In this document: piece after piece, positions 1 to 6,204 of the stretch
How the letters are laid out: each line of letters opens with the position of its first letter
Numbering within the stretch: position 1 is the first letter of the stretch
Program-made: the position numbers and the translations under genes
Assembly (NCBI GenBank): GCA_018699755.1
Contig: JABIRQ010000483.1
Span: 1 to 11,333 of the forward strand
Source of the DNA: Rhodospirillaceae bacterium
Lineage (GTDB): Bacteria > Pseudomonadota > Alphaproteobacteria > CADEGL01
Direction of reading: 5' to 3'
DNA length: 11,333 bases
Notes under the pieces: model-generated
Told to the model about the DNA's origin: nothing
The model's database searches: none
What the model saw: the letters and a program-made list of their open reading frames with translations, nothing else

Positions 1-381
1 CGCGCGGTCGGGGGCCGGGTTCGCCAGCGGCGCATCATGATGGGTCTCAGCCAGACCGCGCTCGCCGACAGCGTCGGGCTGACCTTTCAGCAGGTGCAGA
101 AGTACGAATCGGGGGCCAACCGGATCAGCGCGAGCCGGCTGTACGAATTCGGCGATGTCCTGAGCGTGCCGATTTCCTATTTTTTCGACGGGTTGAGCGA
201 GGATGAAGGCGATCCGGTGCCGGTCGACAAGCCCGAGGCGGACGCGCTGCTCCAGGATTTCCGCAGCCTCGTCAACAAACGCGAGACGCTGGAATTCATC
301 CGCGCCTACTACAAGATCGACGATCCGGCCCTGCGCAAGCAACTGATCGCCCTGGTCAAGCGCGCGGCCGGCGACGACTAG
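1..381 (+). CDS. XRE-family helix-turn-helix transcriptional regulator (5' end outside window)
   Basis: This is a small cytoplasmic DNA-binding regulator. The reading frame is open from base 1, and the residues before the first ATG at 37 (RAVGGRVRQRRIMMGLSQ) read like the first helix of an XRE/Cro domain. The real start is therefore upstream of the window, and the ATG at 37 is internal. The visible part is 126 residues. The HTH covers about residues 5-60, with the recognition-helix region GLTFQQVQKYESGANRIS followed by SASRLYEF and VPISYFFDG. This form is familiar from alphaproteobacterial regulators of about 130-140 aa. The C-terminal part (LEFIRAYYKIDDPALRKQL) is a conserved helical tail, likely for dimerisation. 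The stop is TAG at 379-381. The regulated genes cannot be told from the sequence. argJ lies 281 bp downstream and is probably a separate transcription unit. Confidence 0.9.
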   Translation, partial: RAVGGRVRQRRIMMGLSQTALADSVGLTFQQVQKYESGANRISASRLYEFGDVLSVPISYFFDGLSEDEGDPVPVDKPEADALLQDFRSLVNKRETLEFIRAYYKIDDPALRKQLIALVKRAAGDD

Positions 382-418
382 GCGCTTGCCCGATTCGGCG
401 CGATATGCTTTAAGCCGC

Positions 419-434
419 CGCGTCGAACGACGCG
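419..434. other. short perfect hairpin downstream of the XRE gene
   Basis: CGCGTC and GACGCG form a 6-bp stem around the loop GAAC, 38 bp after the XRE stop codon. No T tract follows on either side, so it is not a standard intrinsic terminator. It could still mark the 3' end of the regulator mRNA. The rest of the 382-662 interval shows no clear gene, RNA or promoter. Confidence 0.3.
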
Positions 435-662
435 CGATGGGACGAAAAAGAAGATGACCATGCGGTCCCTCACAGGCCGGTTCTCGGCCCGGCAGACTGC
501 GCTCCCCGCCCATGACGCGCGGGTCGCGAAGCCCGTGCGCGTCTTGCGACGACGACGCCGATCCAGCCGTTTCGGTTCGCCGGCGGCCGTGGACTGAACC
601 TGTCCCCGGCGGCTGGCCAAGCGTTCCATTTCTTCAGGCTAGCAAACGCGGGATCGGTCACA

Positions 663-1892
663 ATGCCCAAGCTTTCACCTCTTGCGCCGACGGAGTTTCC
701 GGCGCTTCCGCCCGTACCCGGCACCGTGCTGGGCGGCGACAATTGCGGGATCCGGTACAAGCACAAGAAGGATCTCTTCCTCGCCGAACTGGCGCCCGGC
801 TCGACGATCGCCGGCGTCTTCACCCGGTCCAAGACGGCCTCGGCGCCGGTCGAGTGGTGCCGCAAGGCGCTGCGCGGCGGCAAGGTGCGCGCCATTGTCG
901 TCAATTCCGGCAACTCCAACGCCTTCACCGGAAGCGGTGGGGTCGCCAGCGTCAAGCGCACGGTCGACAAGGCGGCCGCCGTGGTCGGCTGCAAGCCGCG
1001 CGAGGTCTTCATCGCCTCGACCGGCGTGATCGGCGAGCCGCTGCCCGACGAGAAGGTCACAGCGGCCCTCGCCGGGCTGCGCGCCAGGCTCGACGCCGAT
1101 GCCTGGCGCGCCGGGGCCGAAGCGATCATGACCACGGACACTTTCGCCAAGGGGGCGACGGCGACCGCCCGCATCGGCGGCACGACGGTCACGATCAACG
1201 GCATCGCCAAGGGCTCGGGCATGATCGCGCCGGACATGGCGACCATGCTCGCCTTCGTCTTCACCGATGCGAAGATCCCGGCAGCGGCCCTGCAGACCAT
1301 GTTGGTCAAGGCGAACGACCGCAGCTTCAACGCGGTCACGGTGGACGGCGACACCTCGACCAGCGACACGGTCCTGCTCTGCGCCACCGGCCAGGCCAAG
1401 CATCCCAAGGTCTCCGGCGCTGGAGACGCCAAGCTGCGCGGCTTCAAGACGGCGCTCGAGGCGGTGATGCGCGATCTTGCGCTCCAGGTCGTGCGCGACG
1501 GCGAGGGCGCAGAAAAGCTGATCACGATTACGGTGACCGGCGCCGCCTCGGCCAAGGCCGCGCGCAGGATCGGCTTTTCGATCGCCAATTCTCCCCTGGT
1601 CAAGACCGCGATCGCCGGCGAGGACGCGAACTGGGGCCGGATCGTCATGGCCGTGGGCAAGGCGGGCGAGAAGGCCGATCGCGACAAGCTCGCCATTGCG
1701 ATCGGCGGCGTCCGCGTCGCGGCCAAGGGCGTTCGCGTGCCGGGCTACGACGAAGCGCCGGTCGCCGCCCATATGAAGGGACGTGAAATCGCCATCGATG
1801 TCGATGTCGGGGTCGGGCGCGGCCAGGCGACGGTCTGGACCTGCGATCTGACCCACGGCTATATCGACATCAATGCCGACTACCGAACCTGA
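663..1892 (+). CDS. argJ: arginine biosynthesis bifunctional protein ArgJ (ornithine acetyltransferase / N-acetylglutamate synthase)
   Basis: ArgJ moves the acetyl group from N-acetylornithine to glutamate in the cyclic arginine pathway. Bifunctional members also make N-acetylglutamate from acetyl-CoA. The product is 409 aa, the usual full length. The family's self-cleavage site is present in KGSGMIAPDMATMLAF (residues 183-198). Cleavage is expected between Ala193 and Thr194, which makes Thr194 the N-terminal nucleophile of the beta chain. The oxyanion-hole Thr-Gly lies in ASTGVIGE (about 118-125). Further family signatures are VVNSGNSNA (79-87), NAVTVDGDTSTSDT (223-236), GEDANWGRI (319-327) and the C-terminal end HGYIDINADYRT. 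The ATG at 663 gives the usual N-terminus (SPLAPTEFPALPPVPG), although the Shine-Dalgarno sequence is weak. Whether it is mono- or bifunctional cannot be read from the sequence. Its last 20 bp overlap the GNAT-Nudix gene. Confidence 0.97.
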   Translation: MPKLSPLAPTEFPALPPVPGTVLGGDNCGIRYKHKKDLFLAELAPGSTIAGVFTRSKTASAPVEWCRKALRGGKVRAIVVNSGNSNAFTGSGGVASVKRTVDKAAAVVGCKPREVFIASTGVIGEPLPDEKVTAALAGLRARLDADAWRAGAEAIMTTDTFAKGATATARIGGTTVTINGIAKGSGMIAPDMATMLAFVFTDAKIPAAALQTMLVKANDRSFNAVTVDGDTSTSDTVLLCATGQAKHPKVSGAGDAKLRGFKTALEAVMRDLALQVVRDGEGAEKLITITVTGAASAKAARRIGFSIANSPLVKTAIAGEDANWGRIVMAVGKAGEKADRDKLAIAIGGVRVAAKGVRVPGYDEAPVAAHMKGREIAIDVDVGVGRGQATVWTCDLTHGYIDINADYRT

Positions 1893-2856
1893 GCGCCGCA
1901 AATCGGGGGCGCGGGACCGGCCGTTCCTGGAGACGGAGCGCCTGATACTGCGGCCCCTGGCGCGCGCCGACCTGCCGGAAATGGCTGCCCTCGCTGCTGA
2001 CAAGGCGGTGGCGGAGCGGACGGCGAACATTCCCCATCCCTATGGTCCGAACGATGCCGAGGCCTGGTACGCCGCGCGGGTCGAGCAGGGCGGCGAGACG
2101 GTGTTCGCGATCCGCCGCCGCGCGGACGGGTGCATCCTCGGCTGCATCGGCCTCGTCCCGGCGGAGGGTGACGAACCGATGGAACTCGGCTTTTTCCTGG
2201 GGCGGCCCTTCTGGGGCCAGGGCTATATGACCGAGGCGGCGCATGCCGCGGTCGAGTTCGTCTTCGGCACCTTGGGCGAGGCGGCGTTGCAGGCCGGCGC
2301 CTTTCCCGACAACCGCGCCTCCCTGCGGGTGCAGGAAAAACTCGGCATGACCAGCGCCGGGCAGGTCCTGCGCCCGGCGCCGGCGCGCGGCGGCGACCGC
2401 GTGATCGCTCTGACCCGGCTGACCGCCGAGGATTGGGCACGTGGCCGCGAAGACGCGAAGCCGGTGGTCCTGGTCGCGGCGGTCGCCCTGATCGATATCG
2501 ACGGCCGGGTGCTGATCGCCCGGCGGCCCGAGGGCAAGCCGATGGCCGGGCTCTGGGAATTTCCCGGCGGCAAGGTCGCGGTCGGGGAATCCCCCGAGGC
2601 CGCCCTGATCCGCGAATTGAAAGAGGAGTTGGACCTGGACGTGGCGGCCAACTGCCTGGCGCCCTTCACCTTCGCTTCCCATGCCTACGACGATTTCCAC
2701 CTGCTGATGCCGCTTTACGCCTGCCGAGTCTGGGACGGCCAGGCCCGGGCCATGGAAGGGCAGGTCCTGAAATGGGTCCGGATCGGCGATCTGCCCGACT
2801 ATCCCATGCCGCCGGCGGACAAGCCCCTGATCGCCATGCTGCGCGATTTCCTCTAG
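1873..2856 (+). CDS. fused GNAT acetyltransferase - Nudix (MutT-like) pyrophosphohydrolase
   Basis: This is a two-domain protein of 327 aa in one uninterrupted frame. Residues about 17-185 form a RimJ/RimL-like GNAT domain: it opens with FLETERLILRPL, has the acetyl-CoA loop region RPFWGQGYMTEA (111-122), and ends with NRASLRVQEKLGM (147-159). Residues about 196-327 form a Nudix domain. It contains GLWEFPGGK and a Nudix box from Gly233 with Glu239, Arg247, Glu248, Glu251 and Glu252, the metal-binding pattern of MutT. The usual Gly near the end of the box is Asp254. The Nudix half probably hydrolyses oxidised or other (deoxy)nucleoside triphosphates; the acceptor of the GNAT half is unknown. 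The ATG at 1873 lies inside argJ and overlaps it by 20 bp in another frame without a clear Shine-Dalgarno sequence, so translation is probably coupled. The next in-frame ATG (1981) would remove the start of the GNAT fold. A mutT-like gene after argJ is a recurrent alphaproteobacterial arrangement. Confidence 0.93.
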   Translation: MPTTEPERRKSGARDRPFLETERLILRPLARADLPEMAALAADKAVAERTANIPHPYGPNDAEAWYAARVEQGGETVFAIRRRADGCILGCIGLVPAEGDEPMELGFFLGRPFWGQGYMTEAAHAAVEFVFGTLGEAALQAGAFPDNRASLRVQEKLGMTSAGQVLRPAPARGGDRVIALTRLTAEDWARGREDAKPVVLVAAVALIDIDGRVLIARRPEGKPMAGLWEFPGGKVAVGESPEAALIRELKEELDLDVAANCLAPFTFASHAYDDFHLLMPLYACRVWDGQARAMEGQVLKWVRIGDLPDYPMPPADKPLIAMLRDFL

Positions 2857-2975
2857 CGAGCTGTTGATACAAAGAGCGTTGTGCCAATCATCCTTCGAGA
2901 CGCGCGCTTGTGCGCGCTCCTCAGGATGAGGGGGCCGTCTCGAAGGGTCGCTTGCATTCATCAACACCCTGCTAG
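2853..2975. repeat. palindromic intergenic repeat with terminal inverted repeats (REP/MITE-like)
   Basis: The outer arms 2853-2868 and 2960-2975 are inverted repeats matching at 13 of 16 positions. They share CTAGC and TGTTGAT with ATCAACA and GCTAG. Inside, 2890-2901 (ATCCTTCGAGAC) pairs with 2937-2948 at 11 of 12 positions. A second possible pairing joins TCATCCT (2888-2894) to AGGATGA (2923-2929). The centre is a perfect hairpin, GCGCGC-TTGT-GCGCGC (2902-2917). The core resembles the CCTTCGAGACGCGC / CTCCTCAGGATGAG intergenic repeats that I recall as abundant in several alphaproteobacterial genomes. CTAGCG also occurs as a direct repeat at 2853-2858 and 2972-2977, so a 4-6-bp target duplication is possible. 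No ORF or transposase is inside. The left arm contains the stop codon of the GNAT-Nudix gene. Confidence 0.8.
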
Positions 2976-2999
2976 CGCAGGTTCGGCCGCAAGAAGCGG

Positions 3000-3752
3000 A
3001 TGGTTCGCGCCACGCACCCGCGCCAGACTGCGCCGGTCATGACGAAGAAAACGATAGCCGAGCGGGTCGACGCGCTGCCCTGGGACGGGTTGCGGGCCGG
3101 GCTCGATGCCGAGGGTTGGGCGGTGACCGGGCCGTTGTTGAGCGCCGCAGAATGCGATCGGCTGGCCGCGCTCTACGATCGGGACAGCGGGTTCCGCAAC
3201 TGGGTGATCATGGCGCGCCACGGATTGGGGCGCGGCGAGTATCGCTATTTCGACTATCCCCTGCCGGACGCCGTGGCCGGGCTGCGGACGGCGTTCTATC
3301 CCCATCTCGCGCCCCTGGCCAATGCCTGGGCCGAGGCGTTGGGGGAGGAGGCCGCCTACCCGCCCGATCTGGCGGGCTTTCTCGATCGCTGCAGGGCGGA
3401 AGGGCAAGCGCGGCCGACGCCCCTGCTGCTGCGCTACGGGCCCGGAGATTTCAATCGCCTGCACCAGGATCTATACGGCCCGCTGGCCTTTCCGATCCAG
3501 GCGACGATTCTGCTGACGGATCCGGCGGAATTCGACGGCGGGGAGTTCCTGCTGGTCGAACAACGCCCGCGCATGCAGTCGCGTGGCGAGGTCGTGCCCC
3601 TGGCCCGGGGTGAAGCGGTGCTGTTCTGCGTCAGCCGTCGGCCGGTCATGGGTAAGCGGGGTTTCTACCGGGTCGCGATGCGCCACGGGGTCAGCCGCCT
3701 GCGCATGGGCCGCCGCCACACCCTCGGCGTCATCTTCCACGACGCGGCGTGA
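3000..3752 (+). CDS. 2-oxoglutarate/Fe(II)-dependent oxygenase family protein
   Basis: This is probably a cytoplasmic non-haem iron dioxygenase of an uncharacterised bacterial family. From the ATG at 3000 it has 250 residues. The facial triad is visible: His155 and Asp157 in FNRLHQDLYGPLAFP, and the distal His229 in RVAMRHGVSRLR. An arginine about ten residues later (Arg238 or Arg239 in MGRRHTLGVIFHDA) is placed to bind 2-oxoglutarate. The double-stranded beta-helix strands are seen in IQATILLTDP and GGEFLLVEQRPR. The N-terminal half (GWAVTGPLLSAAECDRLAALYD) has the usual entry helix of these enzymes. The substrate is unknown. The start is uncertain: the ATG at 3000 has AAGAAG just upstream, while the in-frame ATG at 3039 gives a 237-aa protein starting MTKKTIAERVDAL, which may be the truer N-terminus. 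The gene follows the 2853-2975 repeat and ends 2 bp from the convergent cytochrome gene. Confidence 0.85.
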   Translation: MVRATHPRQTAPVMTKKTIAERVDALPWDGLRAGLDAEGWAVTGPLLSAAECDRLAALYDRDSGFRNWVIMARHGLGRGEYRYFDYPLPDAVAGLRTAFYPHLAPLANAWAEALGEEAAYPPDLAGFLDRCRAEGQARPTPLLLRYGPGDFNRLHQDLYGPLAFPIQATILLTDPAEFDGGEFLLVEQRPRMQSRGEVVPLARGEAVLFCVSRRPVMGKRGFYRVAMRHGVSRLRMGRRHTLGVIFHDAA

Positions 3753-3754
3753 CC

Positions 3755-4081
3755 CTATTCGTCCTTCAGGCTTTCGATATAGGCAATCAGGTCGTCGATC
3801 TGGGTGCGGGACAGTTTGAGGTCCGGCATGACCGGATGCGGATCGACCAGCCACGCCTCCATTTCGCCCGCCGTCCGGTCCTTGCGGTTGGCGATGAAAC
3901 GGAAGGTCGGCGCGGCATCGGTGCCCTTCGACAGGCCCTCCGTGACGTGACAGGCCGTGCACCACCGATCGGCCAGTTCGCGGCCGGCCCCAACATCGCC
4001 AGGCAGGACGTCGGCGGCCGGCGCCGGCCGGGGGGCCAGGATCGCGGCGGCCAGAAGGCAGAGTGCGAGGCTGTGACGCAT
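3755..4081 (-). CDS. small secreted c-type cytochrome
   Basis: This is a periplasmic or membrane-tethered mono-haem electron carrier of 108 residues. The N-terminus (MRHSLALCLLAAAILAPRPAPAA) is a signal peptide, probably cut near residue 22-23. The haem-binding CXXCH motif is WCTACH, with Cys41, Cys44 and His45. The likely sixth ligand is Met85 in PHPVMPDLKLS. The C-terminal helix IDDLIAYIESLKDE is typical of class I cytochromes c. A longer frame reaches 4270, but the ATG at 4081 is preferred: it gives the signal peptide directly and is preceded by GGAG with a 6-nt gap (minus strand). The gene lies 67 bp downstream of the NDUFAF5-like gene on the same strand and may be partly cotranscribed with it, or have its own promoter at 4104-4152. 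Its redox partner cannot be inferred. Confidence 0.93.
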   Translation of the reverse strand: MRHSLALCLLAAAILAPRPAPAADVLPGDVGAGRELADRWCTACHVTEGLSKGTDAAPTFRFIANRKDRTAGEMEAWLVDPHPVMPDLKLSRTQIDDLIAYIESLKDE

Positions 4082-4087
4082 GGCGAA

Positions 4088-4091
4088 CTCC
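4088..4091 (-). promoter_or_regulatory. Shine-Dalgarno site deciding the cytochrome c start
   Basis: On the minus strand GGAG stands 6 nt before the ATG at 4081. It supports this start over the longer open frame that begins at 4270. Confidence 0.7.
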
Positions 4092-4138
4092 GTTCCGTTC
4101 GATTGAAGCCATTTGAGGCCGAAAACGCGGAGCCTCCC

Positions 4139-4152
4139 TTGACCTGCCTCAA
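4139..4152 (-). promoter_or_regulatory. candidate FNR/FixK/CRP-type operator upstream of the cytochrome c gene
   Basis: TTGAC-CTGC-CTCAA matches 8 of 10 fixed positions of the FNR-type palindrome TTGAT-N4-ATCAA. Its centre (4145.5) is 32 bp from the centre of a possible minus-strand -10 hexamer, TCAAAT (4116-4111). That is the spacing of a class II activator site (-41.5) and predicts transcription from about 4104, 23 nt before the cytochrome ATG. The box overlaps the stop codon of the upstream NDUFAF5-like gene. A palindrome this good could occur by chance in a window of this size; its position before a cytochrome gene is what makes it credible. Confidence 0.4.
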
Positions 4153-5084
4153 GCCTCGCCCGGCCGGCCGGGTCCGGCCTTGACCCCGCTCGCGACCTCC
4201 TCGCCGCCCAGGGCCTCGGCCAAGCGGGCCTGGGCGCTGCCTGGCCGCAAGGCGTTGGGTTGGTCGGCATGGGGCGCCCAGCCGGTCAGGAAGGCGATCT
4301 GAAAGGTCGCCGGAACGCGGCCGTCGGGCCCGCCATGGTGCGTCTGGTAGATGCGCGCCGCTTCCAGCAACACGTCGCGGCGCAGGAAGCCGCGCGGGCG
4401 GGCGGCCATGGCGCCGGTCTCGCCCATGCCGCGCAGATCGCGCATCAGGGCCAGGGGGTCGGCATAGGATACGGTGATCGTGTCGATATCGGCGACCGGC
4501 AGGGCGAAGCCGGCGCGTTGCAGCAGCCCGGCGGCGTCGCGCAGATCGACGAAGGGCGAGACGCGCGGGCTGGCGCCGCCCGTGATTGCGGCCTCGGCCT
4601 CCAACAGGGCGGCGCGCAGCTCGACCAGGCTGTCGCCGCCCGGCAGGGCCGCCAGGAAAAGCCCGTCCGGCTTGAGGCAACGGCGGACCTGAAGCAGGGC
4701 GCCGGGCAGGTCGTTGACCCAATGCAGGGCGAAGGACGAGAGGACGAGATCGAAGACTCCTTCGGCGAAGGGCATTGCCTCCTCTTCCGCGATCGCGGCC
4801 AGGGGCGCCGTGTCACGGGCGGCCGCGGGGGTCGGGGCGGCGCAAATCCAGTCCTCGATACCGGCCCGGCCCGCCACCGCGCGGCTCAGGGCCGGGCCCC
4901 GGCTGCCCAGATCGAGAGCGCGGGGGAAACGGCGTCGTATGTCGTCGAGTCGGTCCGCCAGCCGGTCGGCGACCTCGCGCATCAGGAAGTCGTGTTCGGG
5001 CAGGGCGCGCGCGGCACGCTCCCGGCGCGCGCGAACCGCCCGACGGTCGAATATGCGAATGTCATCCGTCTCGGTGTCGTTCAT
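4149..5084 (-). CDS. NDUFAF5/BioC-like SAM-fold protein (putative methyltransferase or complex I assembly hydroxylase)
   Basis: This is a class I SAM-dependent methyltransferase fold of 311 residues. Its nearest recognisable relatives are mitochondrial NDUFAF5 and alphaproteobacterial BioC-like proteins. The N-terminus IRIFDRRAVRARRERAAR is characteristic. The motif I region is ALDLGSRGPALSRAV (56-70). Motif IV/post-I is FDLVLSSFALHWVNDLPGAL (111-130), followed by VRRCLKPDGLFLAALPGGDSL (133-153). The C-terminal part carries SPFVDLRDAAGLLQRAGF and ATFQIAFLTGWAPH. NDUFAF5 in mitochondria hydroxylates an arginine of the complex I subunit NDUFS7, and a similar role on NuoB is possible here; BioC-type O-methylation is the alternative. 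Motif I lacks the usual GCG-T-G pattern. The ATG at 5084 is chosen because it starts just before the conserved region and has GAGG close upstream. An in-frame ATG at 5120 would add 12 residues. It is divergent from the 58-aa gene and comF. Confidence 0.85.
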   Translation of the reverse strand: MNDTETDDIRIFDRRAVRARRERAARALPEHDFLMREVADRLADRLDDIRRRFPRALDLGSRGPALSRAVAGRAGIEDWICAAPTPAAARDTAPLAAIAEEEAMPFAEGVFDLVLSSFALHWVNDLPGALLQVRRCLKPDGLFLAALPGGDSLVELRAALLEAEAAITGGASPRVSPFVDLRDAAGLLQRAGFALPVADIDTITVSYADPLALMRDLRGMGETGAMAARPRGFLRRDVLLEAARIYQTHHGGPDGRVPATFQIAFLTGWAPHADQPNALRPGSAQARLAEALGGEEVASGVKAGPGRPGEA

Positions 5085-5162
5085 GGCCTCGGGCCGATGC
5101 GTAAACCTTCCGTCAACCATAACGCCTGACACTGGCGCGGGGCATCCCGTGGAGTAGGACAC

Positions 5163-5339
5163 ATGACGCGATACGATCTGCCGATCCTGATCAGCGAACG
5201 CGAGGGCACCTATTCGATCGCCCTCGCCGTCAGCGACAGCGTTGTCGTCTCCCGCCAGATATCCCGGGCCGACCTGCAGCAGCTCCACGCCCGTCTCGCC
5301 AACATGTTCGACCGGGCGCCGGCTGGCGAGGACGACTAG
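5163..5339 (+). CDS. conserved-looking small hypothetical protein, 58 aa
   Basis: This short gene is easy to miss. It encodes 58 residues, starting MTRYDLPILISEREGTYSIA and ending FDRAPAGEDD before a TAG stop. The Shine-Dalgarno signal is good: GGAG 8 nt before the ATG, within GGAGTAGGACAC. Third codon positions are strongly G/C, as in the neighbouring genes, which supports real coding. The predicted structure has two short beta strands (residues about 5-12 and 17-30) followed by an amphipathic helix (SRADLQQLHARLANMFDR). There is no signal peptide, membrane segment or cysteine. I do not recognise the family and assign no function. It lies 78 bp from the divergent NDUFAF5-like gene and 70 bp before comF on the same strand, so it may lead the comF operon. 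Confidence 0.75.
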   Translation: MTRYDLPILISEREGTYSIALAVSDSVVVSRQISRADLQQLHARLANMFDRAPAGEDD

Positions 5340-5409
5340 GCGCCGCAAGGTCCGTTCGCGGGCCGGGATCGCGTTGACTCGGCCGGCACGCCGGCGTTCG
5401 AATGGCGCC

Positions 5410-6189
5410 ATGGAGACTTCATCGGCCATGGCGTGGGTCGCCAAGCCCGCGGAACGGTTCGGCACCGCCGTCCTCGACGCCTTGCTGCCGGCCCGCTGCC
5501 TTGCCTGTCCGGAGCCCGTCGGCGCGCCGGGCGCGTTGTGCCCGGCCTGTTGGAGCGCGCTCGCCTTCATCGCGCCGCCGCTCTGCGCCTGCTGCGGGGT
5601 GCCTTTCGAGTTCGAGGGCCAGACCGCCCATGGGGTCCTCTGCGGGGCCTGCGTCGCGCGCGCCCCGGTTTTTGCCCGGGCGCGGTCGGCGCTGCGCTAC
5701 GGCGACGGCAGCCGGTCGCTGATCCTGCGTTTCAAGCATGGCGATCGGACCCATGCCGCCCCGGCTTTCGGCCGCTGGCTGGCGCGGGCCGGGGCCGAGT
5801 TGCTCGCGGACGCGGACGTGATCCTGCCCGTGCCGCTTCATTGGACCCGGCTGTTCGCGCGCCGCTACAACCAGGCGGCCCTGCTCGCCCAGGCCCTGGG
5901 TCGCGAAAGCGGATGCCCGGTCCTGGTCGACGGGTTGGAACGCCGGCGCCGGACTCCCTCCCAGGCGCGGCTGGGGCGCGCCGGGCGGGCGCGCAACGTG
6001 CGCGGAGCCTTCGCCGTGCCGGCTGCGCGCCGCGCCCGGATCGAGGGGCGGCGGGTGCTTCTGGTGGATGACGTGCTGACCACCGGGGCGACGATGGAGG
6101 CCTGCGCGCGCAGCTTGCTTTCGGCCGGAGCAACGGCCGTCGATGCCTTGACCCTGGCGCGCGTGGTGCAGGTCGAGGATGCCGGATAG
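5410..6189 (+). CDS. comF: ComF-family phosphoribosyltransferase-like protein
   Basis: ComF proteins are cytoplasmic and needed for DNA uptake in naturally competent bacteria, but they are found in many species not known to be competent. The product is 259 aa. The N-terminal zinc-binding region has paired cysteines: CLAC (30-33), CPAC (44-47), a CACC cluster (59-62) and CGAC (78-81). The type I phosphoribosyltransferase domain follows: LRFKHGDRTHAAPAFGRWL (106-124), ILPVPLHWTRLFARRYNQA (138-156), TPSQARLGRAGRARNVRGAF (182-201), and the PRPP loop RVLLVDDVLTTGAT (215-228). An open frame extends up to 5242, but that overlaps the 58-aa gene and does not look like ComF. The ATG at 5410 is used here; the ATG at 5428 (MAWVAKPAERF) is an equally possible start, with GGAG 12 nt upstream. 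The cupin gene follows after 15 bp. Confidence 0.92.
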   Translation: METSSAMAWVAKPAERFGTAVLDALLPARCLACPEPVGAPGALCPACWSALAFIAPPLCACCGVPFEFEGQTAHGVLCGACVARAPVFARARSALRYGDGSRSLILRFKHGDRTHAAPAFGRWLARAGAELLADADVILPVPLHWTRLFARRYNQAALLAQALGRESGCPVLVDGLERRRRTPSQARLGRAGRARNVRGAFAVPAARRARIEGRRVLLVDDVLTTGATMEACARSLLSAGATAVDALTLARVVQVEDAG

Positions 6190-6204
6190 CGACAGGAGAG
6201 AACG

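Noticed and set aside
454..597. 47-codon plus-strand ORF upstream of argJ with an AAAGAAG-like sequence before its ATG
   Set aside because: It is Arg-rich, with an uneven composition (a run of five arginines) typical of chance frames in G+C-rich DNA, and resembles no family I know. It might be a leader peptide, but nothing else supports that.
470..2030. Long minus-strand open frames across argJ (418 and 451 codons)
   Set aside because: They are shadow frames of a high-GC gene; their translations are low-complexity Arg/Ala/Gly-rich and match no family.
4082..4270. Upstream extension of the cytochrome frame
   Set aside because: It would place Pro/Arg-rich sequence before a perfectly good signal peptide, and the ATG at 4081 has its own Shine-Dalgarno site.
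4260..5129. 289-codon plus-strand open frame opposite the NDUFAF5-like gene
   Set aside because: The minus-strand frame has clear methyltransferase-fold motifs; this one is an antisense shadow.
5242..5409. Upstream extension of the comF frame to an ATG at 5242
   Set aside because: It overlaps the 58-aa gene, has unstructured Arg/Ser-rich sequence and no ComF similarity.
5367..5409. TTGACT followed by TTCGAA before comF as a promoter
   Set aside because: The spacing is 17 bp, but the -10 match is poor and transcription would begin inside comF.
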